A DNA stretch of 64,000 nt from Gnetum montanum. Taxonomy: Eukaryota; Streptophyta; Gnetopsida; Gnetales; Gnetaceae. The notes beneath the pieces were generated by a model. That model saw only the letters and a list, made by a program, of their open reading frames with translations, was not told the origin of the DNA and made no database searches. The position numbers were made by a program, and so were the translations under genes. Positions 32,209-44,420 of the stretch are shown here, piece after piece. The stretch covers positions 14,876 to 78,875 of the forward strand of contig MNCI01038001.1 in the NCBI GenBank assembly GCA_015680685.1, given 5' to 3'. Position 1 is the first letter of the stretch. Each line of letters starts with the position of its first letter.

Positions 32209-35200
32209 ATGAAGTGTTGCTCATGAAATGTTAGGGGACTCTTGGATCCCCATAGAAGATATATAGTCTAAGATTATATTCATAGGCATTACCTAGATGT
32301 TGCTTGTATTCAAGAAGTTAAAATCCAAATATTCCATCTTCAAACCTATTGTAAGAGTATTTTTCCCAATAGTTATTATGTCTCTTCTCACCATGAACAT
32401 GGCAAAGGGGGAGCTATAATTCTTCTTCATAGTAAATAGCAGGAGTTTGCTATTGATCATGGTTGTGATAATTCAGGGCATTGTTATTGGGTTTGATTAT
32501 AGTATGCTAATGAAATCCTAGGGTTCATTTCCATTTACGCTCCTTGTAACTTGAATGATCAGAAGATTTTTTGGAATTAGCTTAGGCACAACTTGCCTAC
32601 AACTAATTGGATCATCACAAGGGACTTTGATATGATTATGCATCTAGGGGATAAGTTTGGATGAAAGAGAGGTGGTTTAGACAATAGTGAGCTTTCCATT
32701 TGGCATTCGTTGAAGAGAAAATTGAATTCGTAGGAAGATAATGTAAATTACCCCTCTACTAGTACTTCTAATTAGTTTACTTGGAGAAATGCTAGGCATG
32801 GAGACTCTTGCATTTCTTCTAGGTTGGATTAGGTATACCTGTTTGCAAATGCTTCTATTCAATTTACTATTACCAATGGTGCTCCTATTCAAGCATATTA
32901 TATCCAAGTCCTATCTAATCATTATCCTATTCACTAGTTTCTTTCCCTTTATAGCTACTCCCACTTTTCCAATGACCTTTATATTTTTAACACTGCCTTT
33001 CTTCTTAGTAGCTCCCTTTGCTCTTTCTTAATTCAAATATGGAATCTGCATCCTAAACCCCTTAGAGAAGATGGTTGGATTGATTAGTGGACTAACACTT
33101 TTACTTGCCTCTAGTGGTTCTCCAAACATGTGGATAAATTAGTGGCTTCTCAACTAAATTCTCATAAGTCCAACTTTCAGAAGAAAATCTCCTTATTACA
33201 AAATGCTATTAATAGAGGTGCAACTACTAAGGCTCAATTCTATCACTTGCAAATTACTAAGAAGAACATGTGTATTATGGATCATCTCATGAAGCTAAAG
33301 GTGCTCATCTTTGCACCCATATTTCTTGGCTCCATATGGGTGACCAGGCTACTAAAGATTTGTTTTTGCCTCCTGAAAGGGAAATACTCGTCCTCTAAAA
33401 TCCTAGATATTCAAGTTGATGATAATATTTTTACTTCCAAGACTAACATATTACAGGCTTTCTTTTATTTTTACTCTAGGACTTTTTGTAAAGACAATAT
33501 TGATCCCACTGTAGTTAATACCTGCTTAGGAGTTATGACTCCTTTTAATCATTCCATCTTTAGTAATCCGACTCTTCTTTCTAAACAAGATCTTGATAAC
33601 TTCCTGATGGCAAAGTCCTTGATATGAATGGTCTTCCTATAGAATTTTTCAAGAAATTCTAGCCCACTCTTCAAGATACTATCTATAGTGTGTATAAAAA
33701 ATCTCTTAGGAAAGGCTGTTTTGGCAAAGTGATCAATGCTAGTATTATTAATCTTCTACCCAAGTTAAGCGATCGTATGAGCATTAGCAACTGGCACCCT
33801 ATCACTCTTTTAAATGTTATCTACAAAATTGTTGCTAAAGCTATAACTAATAAATTAAAATATTTTCTTCCTCATATCATTGGCAAAGAGAAAACTAGTT
33901 TTGTTCAAGGTAGGTATATTTTAGATAATGTCATTATTGGTATTGAAGACTTGCATTGGGCATCTTCCACTAATCAAAAAGCCATTTTCTTAAGCTCAAC
34001 TTTGCAAAAGCTTATGACATTCTTGATTGATCCTTTTTAAGAAGTGTAGTTAGGCATCGTAACTTAGGTATTATTTTTCATAGACATATCAATCTTATTT
34101 TATCAGAGGTCTCTTTAGTTATTTATATTAATAGAACCTTCTCTAAGATTATTGAGCTTCAAAAATCAATATGACAAGGATGTCCTTTAGCTCCTTATCT
34201 TTTTATCCTTGATGCTGATGCTCTTGGAGTTGTTCTTAGAACTCATAATGATTCTATGAGGTCAAGAGGTATCGTTCTTTCACAAGAAGGAAAAGAGCTC
34301 ATTTATAGCAAGTTTGTAGATGCCACTTTTCTCACTTTGCTTAAGGGCCATAATAATTTTAACACTACCTTGGATTGCATTGACATCTATTGTAGAGCCT
34401 CAAGAGCTAAAATTAATTAGAAAAAAATGCAAGTTATTTGGTATCGCTTCTCTCTAAGGCCTATTTAGACTTATTATTTTAATATCAAGTGGCTTTCTCC
34501 TACAGATGTTTTTACCCTTTGGGGTATCCCGATAAATTTATTCTCTACTTCCACTACCTTATGGAATAATGTGATGGAAAAAGTGAAACATAAAGCTTTG
34601 AAATGGACTTCTAGACTCTTATCTCTTGCAGGTAGATTTATCGTAGCTAACCATATTTTGAGCTCCACTCATGTGTACTACTCTTCCTTCATGGCTCCTT
34701 CTAAATCTTCCTTTTAGAGCATCAACAAATTTCTTAGGAATTTTTTATGGATGGATAAGAACAATCATCAAGTTGCTTGGTATATTTGCATTTTAAGCAA
34801 GGAACATGGGGGATCAGGCCTCTCCTCTATTGAGCACCAAAGTATTCTCTTGGCCTCCAAGTGGGTCACTTGTTGTATAGAAAGAGATGAAGTTTGGAAG
34901 ATCCTTTTTAGGCATAATATTTATTGTCTTGGTAATCTCCATAGATGGAAAAACACTCATTGGAGAAATTGGATCATCAGAGAAGGTTCTTAGAAGATTA
35001 TAGGTTCTTTCCTATTCAAGTAAATTTTCTGGTGTTGGAGTCAACTTAAAGGCTTTTTGTAATGGAAACCTACCCAGTTAAGCTTGAATTCTTTGTCAAT
35101 TCACTCCATCTGGTGGTCTCCTATTTTCAAAAAAAAATTGGGATGTCTTTATGAATAATTTTCTCACAAAGCTAATCGTTTTGTTGATCGCAATCTCCAT

Positions 35201-35940
35201 CATGTTGCTCAATTATTTTCTACTAGGAATGACTCTACTATCCTTTCTTGGCAACATGCCAAAGTTAAATGGGGTTTCAGAGATAAGATCCTTCTATTTG
35301 CCATCACATTGAGCATGTTCTTTTCAACTTTGTTGTTTCTAAGTTGCACAATAATCCTCCTTGATATGATGACTAGTTTTGGCCTAATGGTTTCGCTCTA
35401 CGTTCGCTACACATTTCTAAAGCCAAATCTTGGTTTCATGTGCAAGAATTCCAAATTTCCACTTTAAATAGAAGATGGAGTGTGCATCTTGATGAGAACC
35501 ATTGGAAAGCTATTTTTCATCATGTTTGGACTTCCAAGGTCCAACCTAAGCATCATTTCTATTTCTGGTCCTTGATTCATCAAGGTCTTCCCATTGGACA
35601 TAGGCTTCACTTCTTAGGAGTTGATTGCCCTAAATGCACCATTTTTCAAGATAATGACTATTTTATGCATGTTTTTTTTGGAAATTCTCATTCTCTAGAC
35701 ACATTTGAAAGTGGTGTTAGCCTCTCTAGGTTTTTATTCCTAACTAGTCTATTGGTTTCCCTCTATGTATCTTCAAAGATGACTGTGTTATGCAACACCT
35801 TTGAATGACCTAGAAAATCCTCTTATTTAAGATTATTTTCATTATTTGGAAATGTTGTCTAGATGCCTGGTATCAAAACACAAACTACATTGAATTTGAC
35901 TACAATTTGAAATTCTCTATAGCTAGTAATGTTCAACTTC
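32209..35940 (+). pseudogene. LINE ORF2: endonuclease, reverse transcriptase, zf-RVT
   Basis: The AP-type endonuclease starts at 32209 (NVRGLLDPHRR, then DVACIQEVK, ISIYAPCN, and ITRDFDMIMH, where Gly-Asp is Arg-Asp). RT begins near 33630 with INLLPKLSDRMSISNWHPIT, YKIVAKAITNKLK and SFVQGRYILDN (33690-34000). A QGCPLAPYLFIL block follows, then SKFVDATFL (about 34305-34330), in which the catalytic YADD/FADD box is FVDA. LSLAGRFIVANHIL lies near 34640. A zf-RVT domain (VWTSKVQPKHHFYFW, CPKC) lies at 35520-35690. The order is that of plant L1-type LINEs. Dozens of stops and a lost active-site Asp make it dead. Confidence 0.85.
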
Positions 35941-37479
35941 AATGTTGAGCGCTAGGTTTGACCAATAATATTACTTTCTCTTAAGGGGTGTTCCTTTTGA
36001 ATTGCCTATTTTGGTTTTTAGCTTTCATCTTGAGGGGTGCGATAAGATTTTATCTTGTTGCAAGTGATTTGGGGATCATCTTGCAACTTTGGGCTTTGTT
36101 AAGGATTTGTTTTTGAGGTTTTTTCTCTGGTCTGTGGCTCAACCCCTGTCTCACAACACCACCCCCCCATCCCCCACCCCCACAATACAATAACATCATA
36201 CTCATATGATAGCCTACCAATTAAGTTCCCTTTCCTTCTTTTCTTTCTTTGGTCTCTTTACATTTCTTGCTTTCCATATTTGTGTGTATTTTTACATTTT
36301 TATATTTGGGTTTGCTTTTGCTTGTACAATTAACAATGCCAATGTTGCAAGAATAGAAAATTAGCCCTCTTGGGAGTGATAAAGAGGCCCTGAAATTTTC
36401 ATAGAGGAGGTTACAAAAAAATATAAGATACAAATAGAGATTTTTGGATGATCTCTTCTTCTAAGATCCTATTGTCATTTGTATTTCTTAAGTAAAATGC
36501 TAGGAACTAATACATTGCTTTAGCTTCTAATAACGACAAATTAGCTTCTAATGAAAGTATTACATATGGAACTTGAGTTTTTATCTTAAATTCATTTAAC
36601 AAGGACTTTTTATCTTGAGTTTTTGTCTACATTCAAAAAATCCAATATCCATGAGAGCACTAATTAGGATAGTAAGAATGGAATCACTTCATCTTCAAGC
36701 TGAAATTGAAAGGTGGAACCAGAAGTAGCATGAAGATAAAATGTGATGACTATGTTTATTGCAAGAGGTAGAAGATGACCAACATGTCTTATGAAATAAA
36801 ATGAAAGTAAGCTATATTATATATAAATACCCCATAGGATTTATTAGATAAATATCAAATTTTCATGAAAATAAAGATATAATCTACGAATTAACTAACC
36901 ATTAATGGGAGTATAAAAACAAATCATACCAGTTTTTTGCTATAACATTATAATGTTGTTTCAAATAGGTAGTCACAGTACAAGAAAAAAACACATTTAA
37001 CTCATCTTTAAGGGCTCCTAATTTTCATAACCTATACGTGTGCTCTACTTAAGGAAGTTATATCCATATTCCACTTTCATTTCTAAGATGATGAAAACTT
37101 GAGTGAAGCTTGCTAATAGAATTTTGATAGTTGATTAGAATAGTATCTAAAAGATAATGAGCTTATACATCTAATTTATTAGATCTAATGCGATATAAAT
37201 AAAATTATCTCTTGCCTTCCACATTAGATTACATCTATCTTAAAACCTTTGACTTAACTAGTTAGTGAATATGTTTAGGATTTTGTTGCACATCCTCCCA
37301 AGAGACATTTTATTTTCTCAATCATTGAATCTTGTAAAATACAATGGTGGTGTTGTAGATTCTTAAAAACTAATTTAGAGAATTTATCATGTATTAAGAT
37401 ATGCAAGTTATGAGTGTATGTAATGAATTCACATAAGGATTCTACTTCTAAAGGTAATAAATCATATTCACGTAATAAT
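35941..37479. other. LINE 3' region and AT-rich spacer
   Basis: The first 250 bases are probably the LINE 3' untranslated region, ending near a C-rich stretch (36160-36182). The rest shows no coding similarity. A short block around 36830-36930 (ATAGGATTTATTAGATAAAT, TGAAAATAAAGA) recurs in degenerate form near 38220-38400. Confidence 0.4.
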
Positions 37480-38130
37480 ATTCATTAAGTTGTTTACATC
37501 TTCAAATTTAACTCATTCAAAAGATAAGTTTTTTTTGCATTCTTTCAATATCTTTCTAAAGTCTAACATTGAGTCTAGGTTCCCAAACAATACATCCCTA
37601 CAATACGATAGGATAGATAGTTATATGAAATATTTATTTTTGGTCCTTCCATCCCTAGAGTCCAAAATCCTTGCATTTGTTTGTCAAAGAATACAAAGCC
37701 TTAAAACCTTCAACTATTTTTTCATTGATTCACCTCACCCACATGTAATTGTCCATATAAATGAGATCCAAATATTTAAAATAATCTACTATTTGCACAC
37801 TGGTATCTTCAAAATGGAAGTTTTAATAGGTATTTCTTGTATTTCAAATAATCAATTTGGCCTTTCCTACATTCATTTGAAGACTAGGTGAATGCCAATA
37901 ATTTTTAAAAATTTGCAACATATTTTGCATACCTTTTGCAATAGTGAAGGTCAAGGTAGCATCATTGACATATAAAAGAAGATTCACTACTTGGGATCCA
38001 ATTTTGATACAATGACTATCTTGCCTATTGCATAAACATTCCTACAATTCATAAAAGAAAATGCTAAATAGCATTGAAGAAAGTAGATAATCTTTCTTAA
38101 CACCAATTTTGCTTTGGAATTGAAATTATT
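37480..38130 (-). pseudogene. Second LINE reverse transcriptase fragment
   Basis: On the minus strand, with few stops: SSMLFSIFFYEL, HCIKIGSQVVNLLLYVNDAT (near 37990, the YADD-like box with Asn for the first Asp), LQMNVGKAKLII, VDYFKYLDLIYMDN, FKALYSLTNKCKDFG, PIVL-stop-GCIVWEPRL. This is the RT palm and thumb layout of non-LTR elements in which a YKYLG-type block follows the active site. It is not a piece of the LINE at 31-36 kb, which is on the other strand and has a different RT. The rest of the element was not found. Confidence 0.75.
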
Positions 38131-38939
38131 TCTCTAAATTTCTATTTATAATTTCAATAATTACGTCTTCATATGATATTTGAGTTGCTACAATGAAATT
38201 TGAAGGGAGGCTAATGGATCTAATAAAGATAGGATCTATTAGAAAAATATTACATTTTCATGAAAAATCTAAAATAATAATGAAATGAAATTGAAGCTTT
38301 ATTATGTCCAAAGATCCATAGGATCCATTGAAAAAATATTACATTTTTATGAAAAATAAAGATGAGCTCTTGACTTAGCACTAATGGGAGTCAACAACAA
38401 ATCATACAAGCTTTTTGAAGATGTGTTCAACTTGCATGAATATTGGACACAATTATTATATTTAGGATTCATTACTATCAATGTATTTTGAATAATTTCA
38501 TTTGTTTGATATATCCTTTGGATACATAGAGATGTAGTAAACAATGAGATGTTGCTCAGTGATATAGGTCTTGGCATGGTAACCCTAGGTTACATGATCA
38601 ATTCTACTAGGTAGCATTGAGTTATGAGTTTCTATAAATCTTGGGGTGTACCTATGTTTTACTTATTTTGGGTTCTAACACCTATAGAAATGTACTAAAT
38701 ATCAATATCAATATTAATTTTTTAACTTTATTTAAGTATTTTTTAAGATAATTATTTTCTATTTTTGTAATATTTATTTGTTTATTATTTAATATAAAAA
38801 CTAATTTTCTTATAATAGGCATGCCAAATTTGAGGTGATAACTAGTTTCCTTAATGGAAACTCCATTTTAAAAATTGCATAGGGTTTTCATGCTAAGACT
38901 TATTAATAAGCTAACACTACATTGTTTATTATTGTATTA
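38131..38939. other. AT-rich spacer
   Basis: Nothing coding seen. Degenerate copies of an ATAGGATCYATTRGAAAAATATTACATTTT-like block occur at about 38226 and 38327 and echo 36836. Confidence 0.35.
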
Positions 38940-39075
38940 TTAGAAGAATGTTATAAATCCAAAATACTAGAATTATTATTAAGGAGGTTTTGGAGACCTA
39001 AACTAATACTAGAATTGAACCCATAACTTGGAGCTTTCCAATCAAGAGTCTTACCACTAGGCTAACACCTCTTTA
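38940..39075 (-). mobile_element. tRNA-derived SINE candidate
   Basis: On the minus strand an A-box-like TAGCCTAGTGG (39054-39064) and a B-box-like GGTTCAATTCT (39011-39021) are 32 bases apart, as in tRNA genes and SINE heads. The 14-base word TTATTATTGTATTA flanks the unit at 38926-38939 and 39076-39089, as a target duplication would. The unit is only about 136 bases long. The flanks are AT-rich, so a chance match is possible. A tRNA pseudogene is the alternative. Confidence 0.5.
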
Positions 39076-39363
39076 TTATTATTGTATTAAATTGAAATTA
39101 GATTTAAGTGAGATCGAATTAATTAATTTCTATTTGAACAAAATTATTATAAACAATTACTAATGTAACGAAGTAAATCATAATTATATTATAATCATCA
39201 TCATCACGTTGTCCTACTAGGGGTGTTGCAAAAAAAATAATTATTTATTAAACTTAATATAATATGATTATGTTATAGGTTTTGGCATCACCATACCCAA
39301 GGGTTACTTGCAAATTAAAAATTGATCTTTGTGCCTACATAGCTAATTATTGTTTCTTACAGA

Positions 39364-39838
39364 TGTGAAGATAAAATTTGTAGTTAACTTGCATTGAACT
39401 TCACTTTTCTCTTCTATCATTTGTTAATTTTAAAATTTTCTAAAAATATGAAAAAAGAGAGTTAAGATATCTAAAACTTGTTGTAAAAGAAAAAGTGAAG
39501 ACATGTCTAAGTTAATTATTGGTTGATTTCAGTATTGTAACCCTAGATCAAGTTATTTAAATTCATCTTGGATTGGTTATGGACAATGAGTTGAGAGTAT
39601 GTGGTCTCTTATGTAAGGGTTGTGATGCAAGCAACTGATTTGTGAGTTTTTCTTGTAAGTGTTCTATAATCTTTGTTGTCTGACTTGAAAATTGAATGAA
39701 GTTACTTTCCTATTTATCTTCCTTGTTTCTTTCACACTCCATTCTACAAGTTTTATTTCCCTTGTTGTTGTAATAGTTTATTTTTTGCTAGTAATATTTG
39801 TATTATAACAATTTTTTCCAACACATAATTTGGTAATA
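39364..39838 (+). repeat. 5' LTR of the short element
   Basis: Starts TGTGAAGATAAAATTTGTAG and ends TTTGGTAATA; partner at 40492-40965 with scattered substitutions. Confidence 0.8.
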
Positions 39839-40491
39839 AGTGGTATTTGAGCGAGGTTAAGTGGTGCAATGTTTGTTATCATTTGAGCACAAAAAATATT
39901 ATAAGGTGGTTTGGATTTGAGAATTATTTTTCTATTTCAGTGTAGATTATTTTTTGTTTTAGTGGGAGTTATGTGTATAGATTATTTTTTGATTCAATGT
40001 GAGTTGTGTATACAAGATGCGAAGATGTCTTGTTTTTGTTCTCATTAATGAATGAAAAAAATGAAAAAAAGAAAAGAGACTAGGATGTTGGCACTTTGGT
40101 GATATTGGACATGTAAAAAGGGATTGCTCTATTTTGAGACATGATAATATTGTCTCTAGTGATGTTATACCCTCTAGTATGTTGTTATTGAAGAGACAGA
40201 TCTTGTTATGTCAGAGTGTGAGTTGTATGTCTCTTTTTTTTTGTTCAAGTTTTTTTATTAGCATATGTCATGTTATTTTAGGATAGTATTTGATAGTGTT
40301 GGTGTAATGCTATCTCATATTTTTTTGGCTTAAGAAGGCCTAGTCCATTAGGATGTTTCATGTAGAGGTGCTCCTAGAATGGTCATGATATGACTTTTCT
40401 GCATGTTGTGGAAGGCATGACATATTAATTGATGAAGTTGTTCCAACTTGCTTTTCATCTGATTTATCTTCAAGTAGGATATTTTTAGAGA

Positions 40492-40965
40492 TGCGAAGAC
40501 AAAATTTGTAGTTAACTTGTGTTGAACATGACTTTTCTCTTCTACTATTTGTTAGTTTTAGAATTTTCAAAAAATATGAAAAGAAGAGTTAAGATATCTA
40601 AAACATGTTGTAAAAGAAAAAATGAAGGCATGTCTGAGTTAATTATTAGTTGATTCCATTATTGTAACCCTAGAGCTAGCTATTTAAAGCCATCTTGGGT
40701 TGGTTATGTGTAGTGAGTTGAGAGTGTGTGGTCTCTTTTGTAAGGGTTGTGATGGAAGCAATTGATTTGTGAGTTTGTCTTGTGAGTATTTTGTAATATC
40801 TTAGGTCTAACTTGAAAACTAAATATAGTTGCTTTCCTGTTTATCTCTCCTATTTCTCTCTCACTCCATTCTACAAGTTTTATTTTTCTTGTTATTGTAT
40901 TATTTTATTTTGTGGTAGTAATATTTCTATTATAACGATTTTGCATAATACATAATTTGGTAATA
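40492..40965 (+). repeat. 3' LTR of the short element
   Basis: Starts TGCGAAGACAAAATTTGTAG and ends TTTGGTAATA; partner of 39364-39838. Confidence 0.8.
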
Positions 40966-42579
40966 CCATTAATGGCCTAAGTTAAAACTCCTGTGTTAAT
41001 TCATATATGAATCAAAGTTAAAATAAATCTTTACCTTATTAAATTTCAAAGTGAGAAATAACATGAAAATTTAAACAATTCTTAGCGTTTGTTTACACTA
41101 TGATGTATACTGTACATTTTTGTGGCTAAAGAAACCTCCTTAAGAGCCTAGTTTCATTAAAATGAAAATGAACACATAACCAGAAGGTGATCATAGAATG
41201 CTAGAGTAGTTATGATGAGCATCAGTGTTTTTTATAGAAAGAATACTTTTCAACAAGCATCATAAATAACGTTATTGTGAAATAATGCTATATCATAGAT
41301 GATTGGGGTCATGTGACCTCTACCATTTGAAAAATGAAATGTGTGATTAAGCATGGAATAAATTCATTCACTTTTGTAATGTTTTTAAATATTACCATAA
41401 ATAATCTCAAGGTAAAGTAATGCCTCTGAGAAATAATAATAGGGATAATCATGACTACTTAGCATGAAAGCCACAAAATGTGGGTAGGCATGATTCATTA
41501 CATTTTAGTAACATGATAGGATAACGTAAGGTTCATCTTCCTACTTGCATGATGCTAAATAGCTAATGCATTGAGGTTGGACTATGGAGCAGAAAAGTGG
41601 AGAGGTAGAACGTTGGGAACCCTCATATACATACAAAGTTTCATCATAAGCTTTTAAATGTGGAAGGTGAAAATTTTTTTACATGAAGGATATTAGAAGA
41701 AAAGTTTCATGGTAAGTTTTTAAATGTGGAAGGTGAGAAAAATTTTACCTAAAAGATATTAGATGCAATTAACTAGAGTCAATAATTTCTTATATGATAA
41801 TTAAATCCTTATTAGATCTAGCAACTTAATTTGCAAGCTTCTATTAGCTTCAGGTCAAATACTAAATTAGATCTAGTAGCTTAATTAGTAGCTTTCATTA
41901 AATTCATGTCAACTCAAGATAAAACGAAGGAGAAATGATCAAGAAACAATTTGACTAGTGTGGAGGTGAGAAAAGTAAATTCCAATTAAATATAGCAGCA
42001 TAATCAATGAAGTTGATTTAAACAAGTCTAATCTCTTGTACCTAGATCTATTGTTTAGGAAACATTTCTTGGTAGCAACCTTGCTTGGGTAATGTTCTAG
42101 GGTATGAGTGGGACCATTTTATTCATCTAAATTTGTTTGTATATAAAAAAAATGCAGATATGGATAAAATTATTGTGTAAAATAATTAACAAATAAAATT
42201 GAGATTGTAAGTTCAATTTCTTTTAATTACTGTTGATGAATCTAAATTTTTGATATATTGTTACTGTTGATGAATCTAAATTTTTGGTATATTTTTCCAT
42301 TGCTCAAATGAATCTATGATTCTACATTGCATTATATATCAAATTTTTTGTTATACTTACAACTCTAGATAATAATATTTTTTAAAAATTTTTGGAATAT
42401 TTCTCCACTCCTGCTCAGATGAATATATGTTTATGAATTGCTCTAGAAATCGTATTTTTTCCTATACTTGTTATGTGTTTTAAGCTTGGTTGTAGGTTTG
42501 GCTTTATGGTGGAGGTTTCGTTTCACATGGATTTGAGCTTTTGTCTTATATTTTATAGGGAAGTGTTTGTTTGCCACGT
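40966..42579. other. AT-rich spacer with small tandem duplications
   Basis: No coding sequence recognised. Imperfect tandem duplications occur near 41640-41765 (AAATGTGGAAGGTGA twice), 41800-41930 (TAGATCTAG.A.CTTAAT twice) and 42229-42292 (TTACTGTTGATGAATCTAAA twice). Confidence 0.5.
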
Positions 42580-43620
42580 CAACATGTAGAACTAGTTTTG
42601 TAGAATTATTTTTTGGTTCTACTTAGCTTGTCTAGAGCGACTCTACCACCTTAGCATTACATGCACTTAAAAATTTTTTTAATTCAACTCCATATTAGTA
42701 TGTAGAACCAATTTGTAGAGCCATTTTTTAGTTATAGTAAGCTTTTCCATAATGACTCTACCAACTCAGCATCACGTGCACTCCAATAGTTTTTTAATCA
42801 AGCTCAACTCATCATTTTAGCTTTACAAAGATAGTTTAATTAATTTTACCATGTTAGCTTCCTTTTTTAAATAAAAATCATAGGGGCCAAGATTAAAAAG
42901 TTTTTAGAACATGTGCATAAAAGAATTTTAATCCAGTTTAGCTTGTAGAACCAACTCATAGAACCGTTTTCTAGTTTTATGAAGGGATGAGAAATAGCTC
43001 TTCCATGTCAACTAAGAAAGAAAGCCCTAAATAAAACTAGTTTGTAGAACCATTTTTTAATTCTATGAAGGGCTCCTTCAATTTCCTCTACCACATCAGC
43101 TTCTGAAATAAGTTCTTATTTAGAATCAATTCAAGAACCATTTCTTAGTTCTACGAAAGCTTGTTAAAGAATAGCTCTACCACATTAGCATTTTTTTCCT
43201 TCTTCCATATATAAAAGCTTAGTTGAAAAGTTCATTCTTTTTTTTTTCAGAAAAGCTTTATAATTAATTTTTGATTCTACTGGGTGCCTTGTCACATTAA
43301 CTTGTAGAACCAAACTTTAGAACCAGTTTTTGGTTCTACAAAGCTCTTCCAAAATGGCTCTTCCATGTTAGCTTTTGTATTGCATGCATTAAAAAGCTTA
43401 TTTTAAAAAAGCCAAAAAGTTGTAAGAATAAAAAAGCTTCAAATTTTCTTTAAAGAGCTCATTTCCGTGTTAGCCCAACTGGAAGGAAAGCCCATAGTAA
43501 AGAATATAAGTTAGCTTTAATAGCTCTCTTAAAGCTAGAGCTAATTTAGAACCAAATTTTTATTTTATACGAGCTACACCAGAAAAACTATCCCATATTA
43601 GTAAAAATAAAAAGAGGCAT
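42580..43620. repeat. Hairpin-bearing degenerate repeat block
   Basis: The words GTAGAACC and GGTTCTAC alternate with CCAC(G/A)T(C/T)AGC-like words. GTAGAAC words start near 42586, 42704, 42946, 43044 and 43304, with further variants at 43124 and 43551; some intervals approach 120 bases or multiples of it. The clearest palindrome is TAGAACCA-GTTTT-TGGTTCTA at 43318-43338. No ORF is present. Confidence 0.6.
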
Positions 43621-43979
43621 TTTAAGCTTATATTGAATAAAGATATTATACAAAAAGGTACAATGAAAGCAAGTGGAACCTCATTAATGAAAAATTTAGG
43701 GGTTGTTGGTTGAAGTTTAAAGAGCTATTATTTCCAATACAAGTAGAGCTTGTTATTTTTGTGAGTAGTAAAGGAGCCATTAGTGCCACAAATGCAATGT
43801 TAGTGTTTTTCCTTCTCTACTAAGCTTTTAATGCACACACCAAATGTAGTAATGGAAGCTAAGATGTAACAAATATAGCTACTCTTCCAATGGATTGGTA
43901 ATGGTTATAGCTTACTACTTCTTACGCTTCCCTAGCATATTAACAACGGGTTAAAGAATAGCTTTGAAAATGGCTAGAA

Positions 43980-44420
43980 TGAATATTGGCTTTAAATTGA
44001 AGCTCTTTAGCTCAACCTTGTTAATTTTGGTTTTGGCCTTGTGCTTGAACTACAATTTCTTCTTATGTACTTCTTCTATTTTTCTCAATCTCTCTCACTG
44101 TTTCCTCTCTATATAAGCGCTTTTTACCTCTTCTTCTGTGATTTGAAAGTAGATTTCTAGGACTTTGAACTTGGTGGTTGTGCTTAGTCCAAGATTGTAA
44201 AAGGAGCCCTATAATTTTCTTTGATTAATAGAATTACTCTACCACCAGGATCTAGGGAGAGTTGTATGGTAGACGTAGGTTGACCAATCTAGTAGTTGAA
44301 CCACCTTAAAAGCTTAGTGTTTGTTTACTCTTTTCTACATAGATATTCTATTTTCTGCATATGTTTATTTGGGGTTTTCTACTGGTCTTTCTACCAATCA
44401 CCATTTAAGTCAAATTTTTA
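43980..44420 (+). promoter_or_regulatory. LTR-like promoter segment
   Basis: A TATA box TATATAAG (44110-44117) sits after a pyrimidine-rich stretch, and downstream sequence has the feel of an LTR R/U5. No paired copy was found. It could be the end of a long LTR that includes the hairpin block just before it. Confidence 0.3.

Larger units (their letters stand above)
39364..40965 (+). mobile_element. Short non-autonomous LTR element (TRIM/LARD-like)
   Basis: Direct repeats 39364-39838 and 40492-40965 (475 and 474 bases) enclose about 650 bases. A primer site TGGTATTTGAGCGAGGTT (39841-39858) begins two bases after the first repeat. There is no pol. The interior keeps only a gag-like zinc knuckle near 40080-40125 (CWHFGDIGHVKRDC, with Phe for the second Cys). 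It would depend on a copia element for enzymes. No target duplication was resolved. Confidence 0.8.

Noticed and set aside
36150-36185. G-quadruplex-like C-rich tract
   Set aside because: Short C runs in a low-complexity stretch near the LINE 3' end; no supporting context.
37490-37891. 133-codon plus-strand ORF
   Set aside because: Shadow of the LINE reverse transcriptase on the minus strand.
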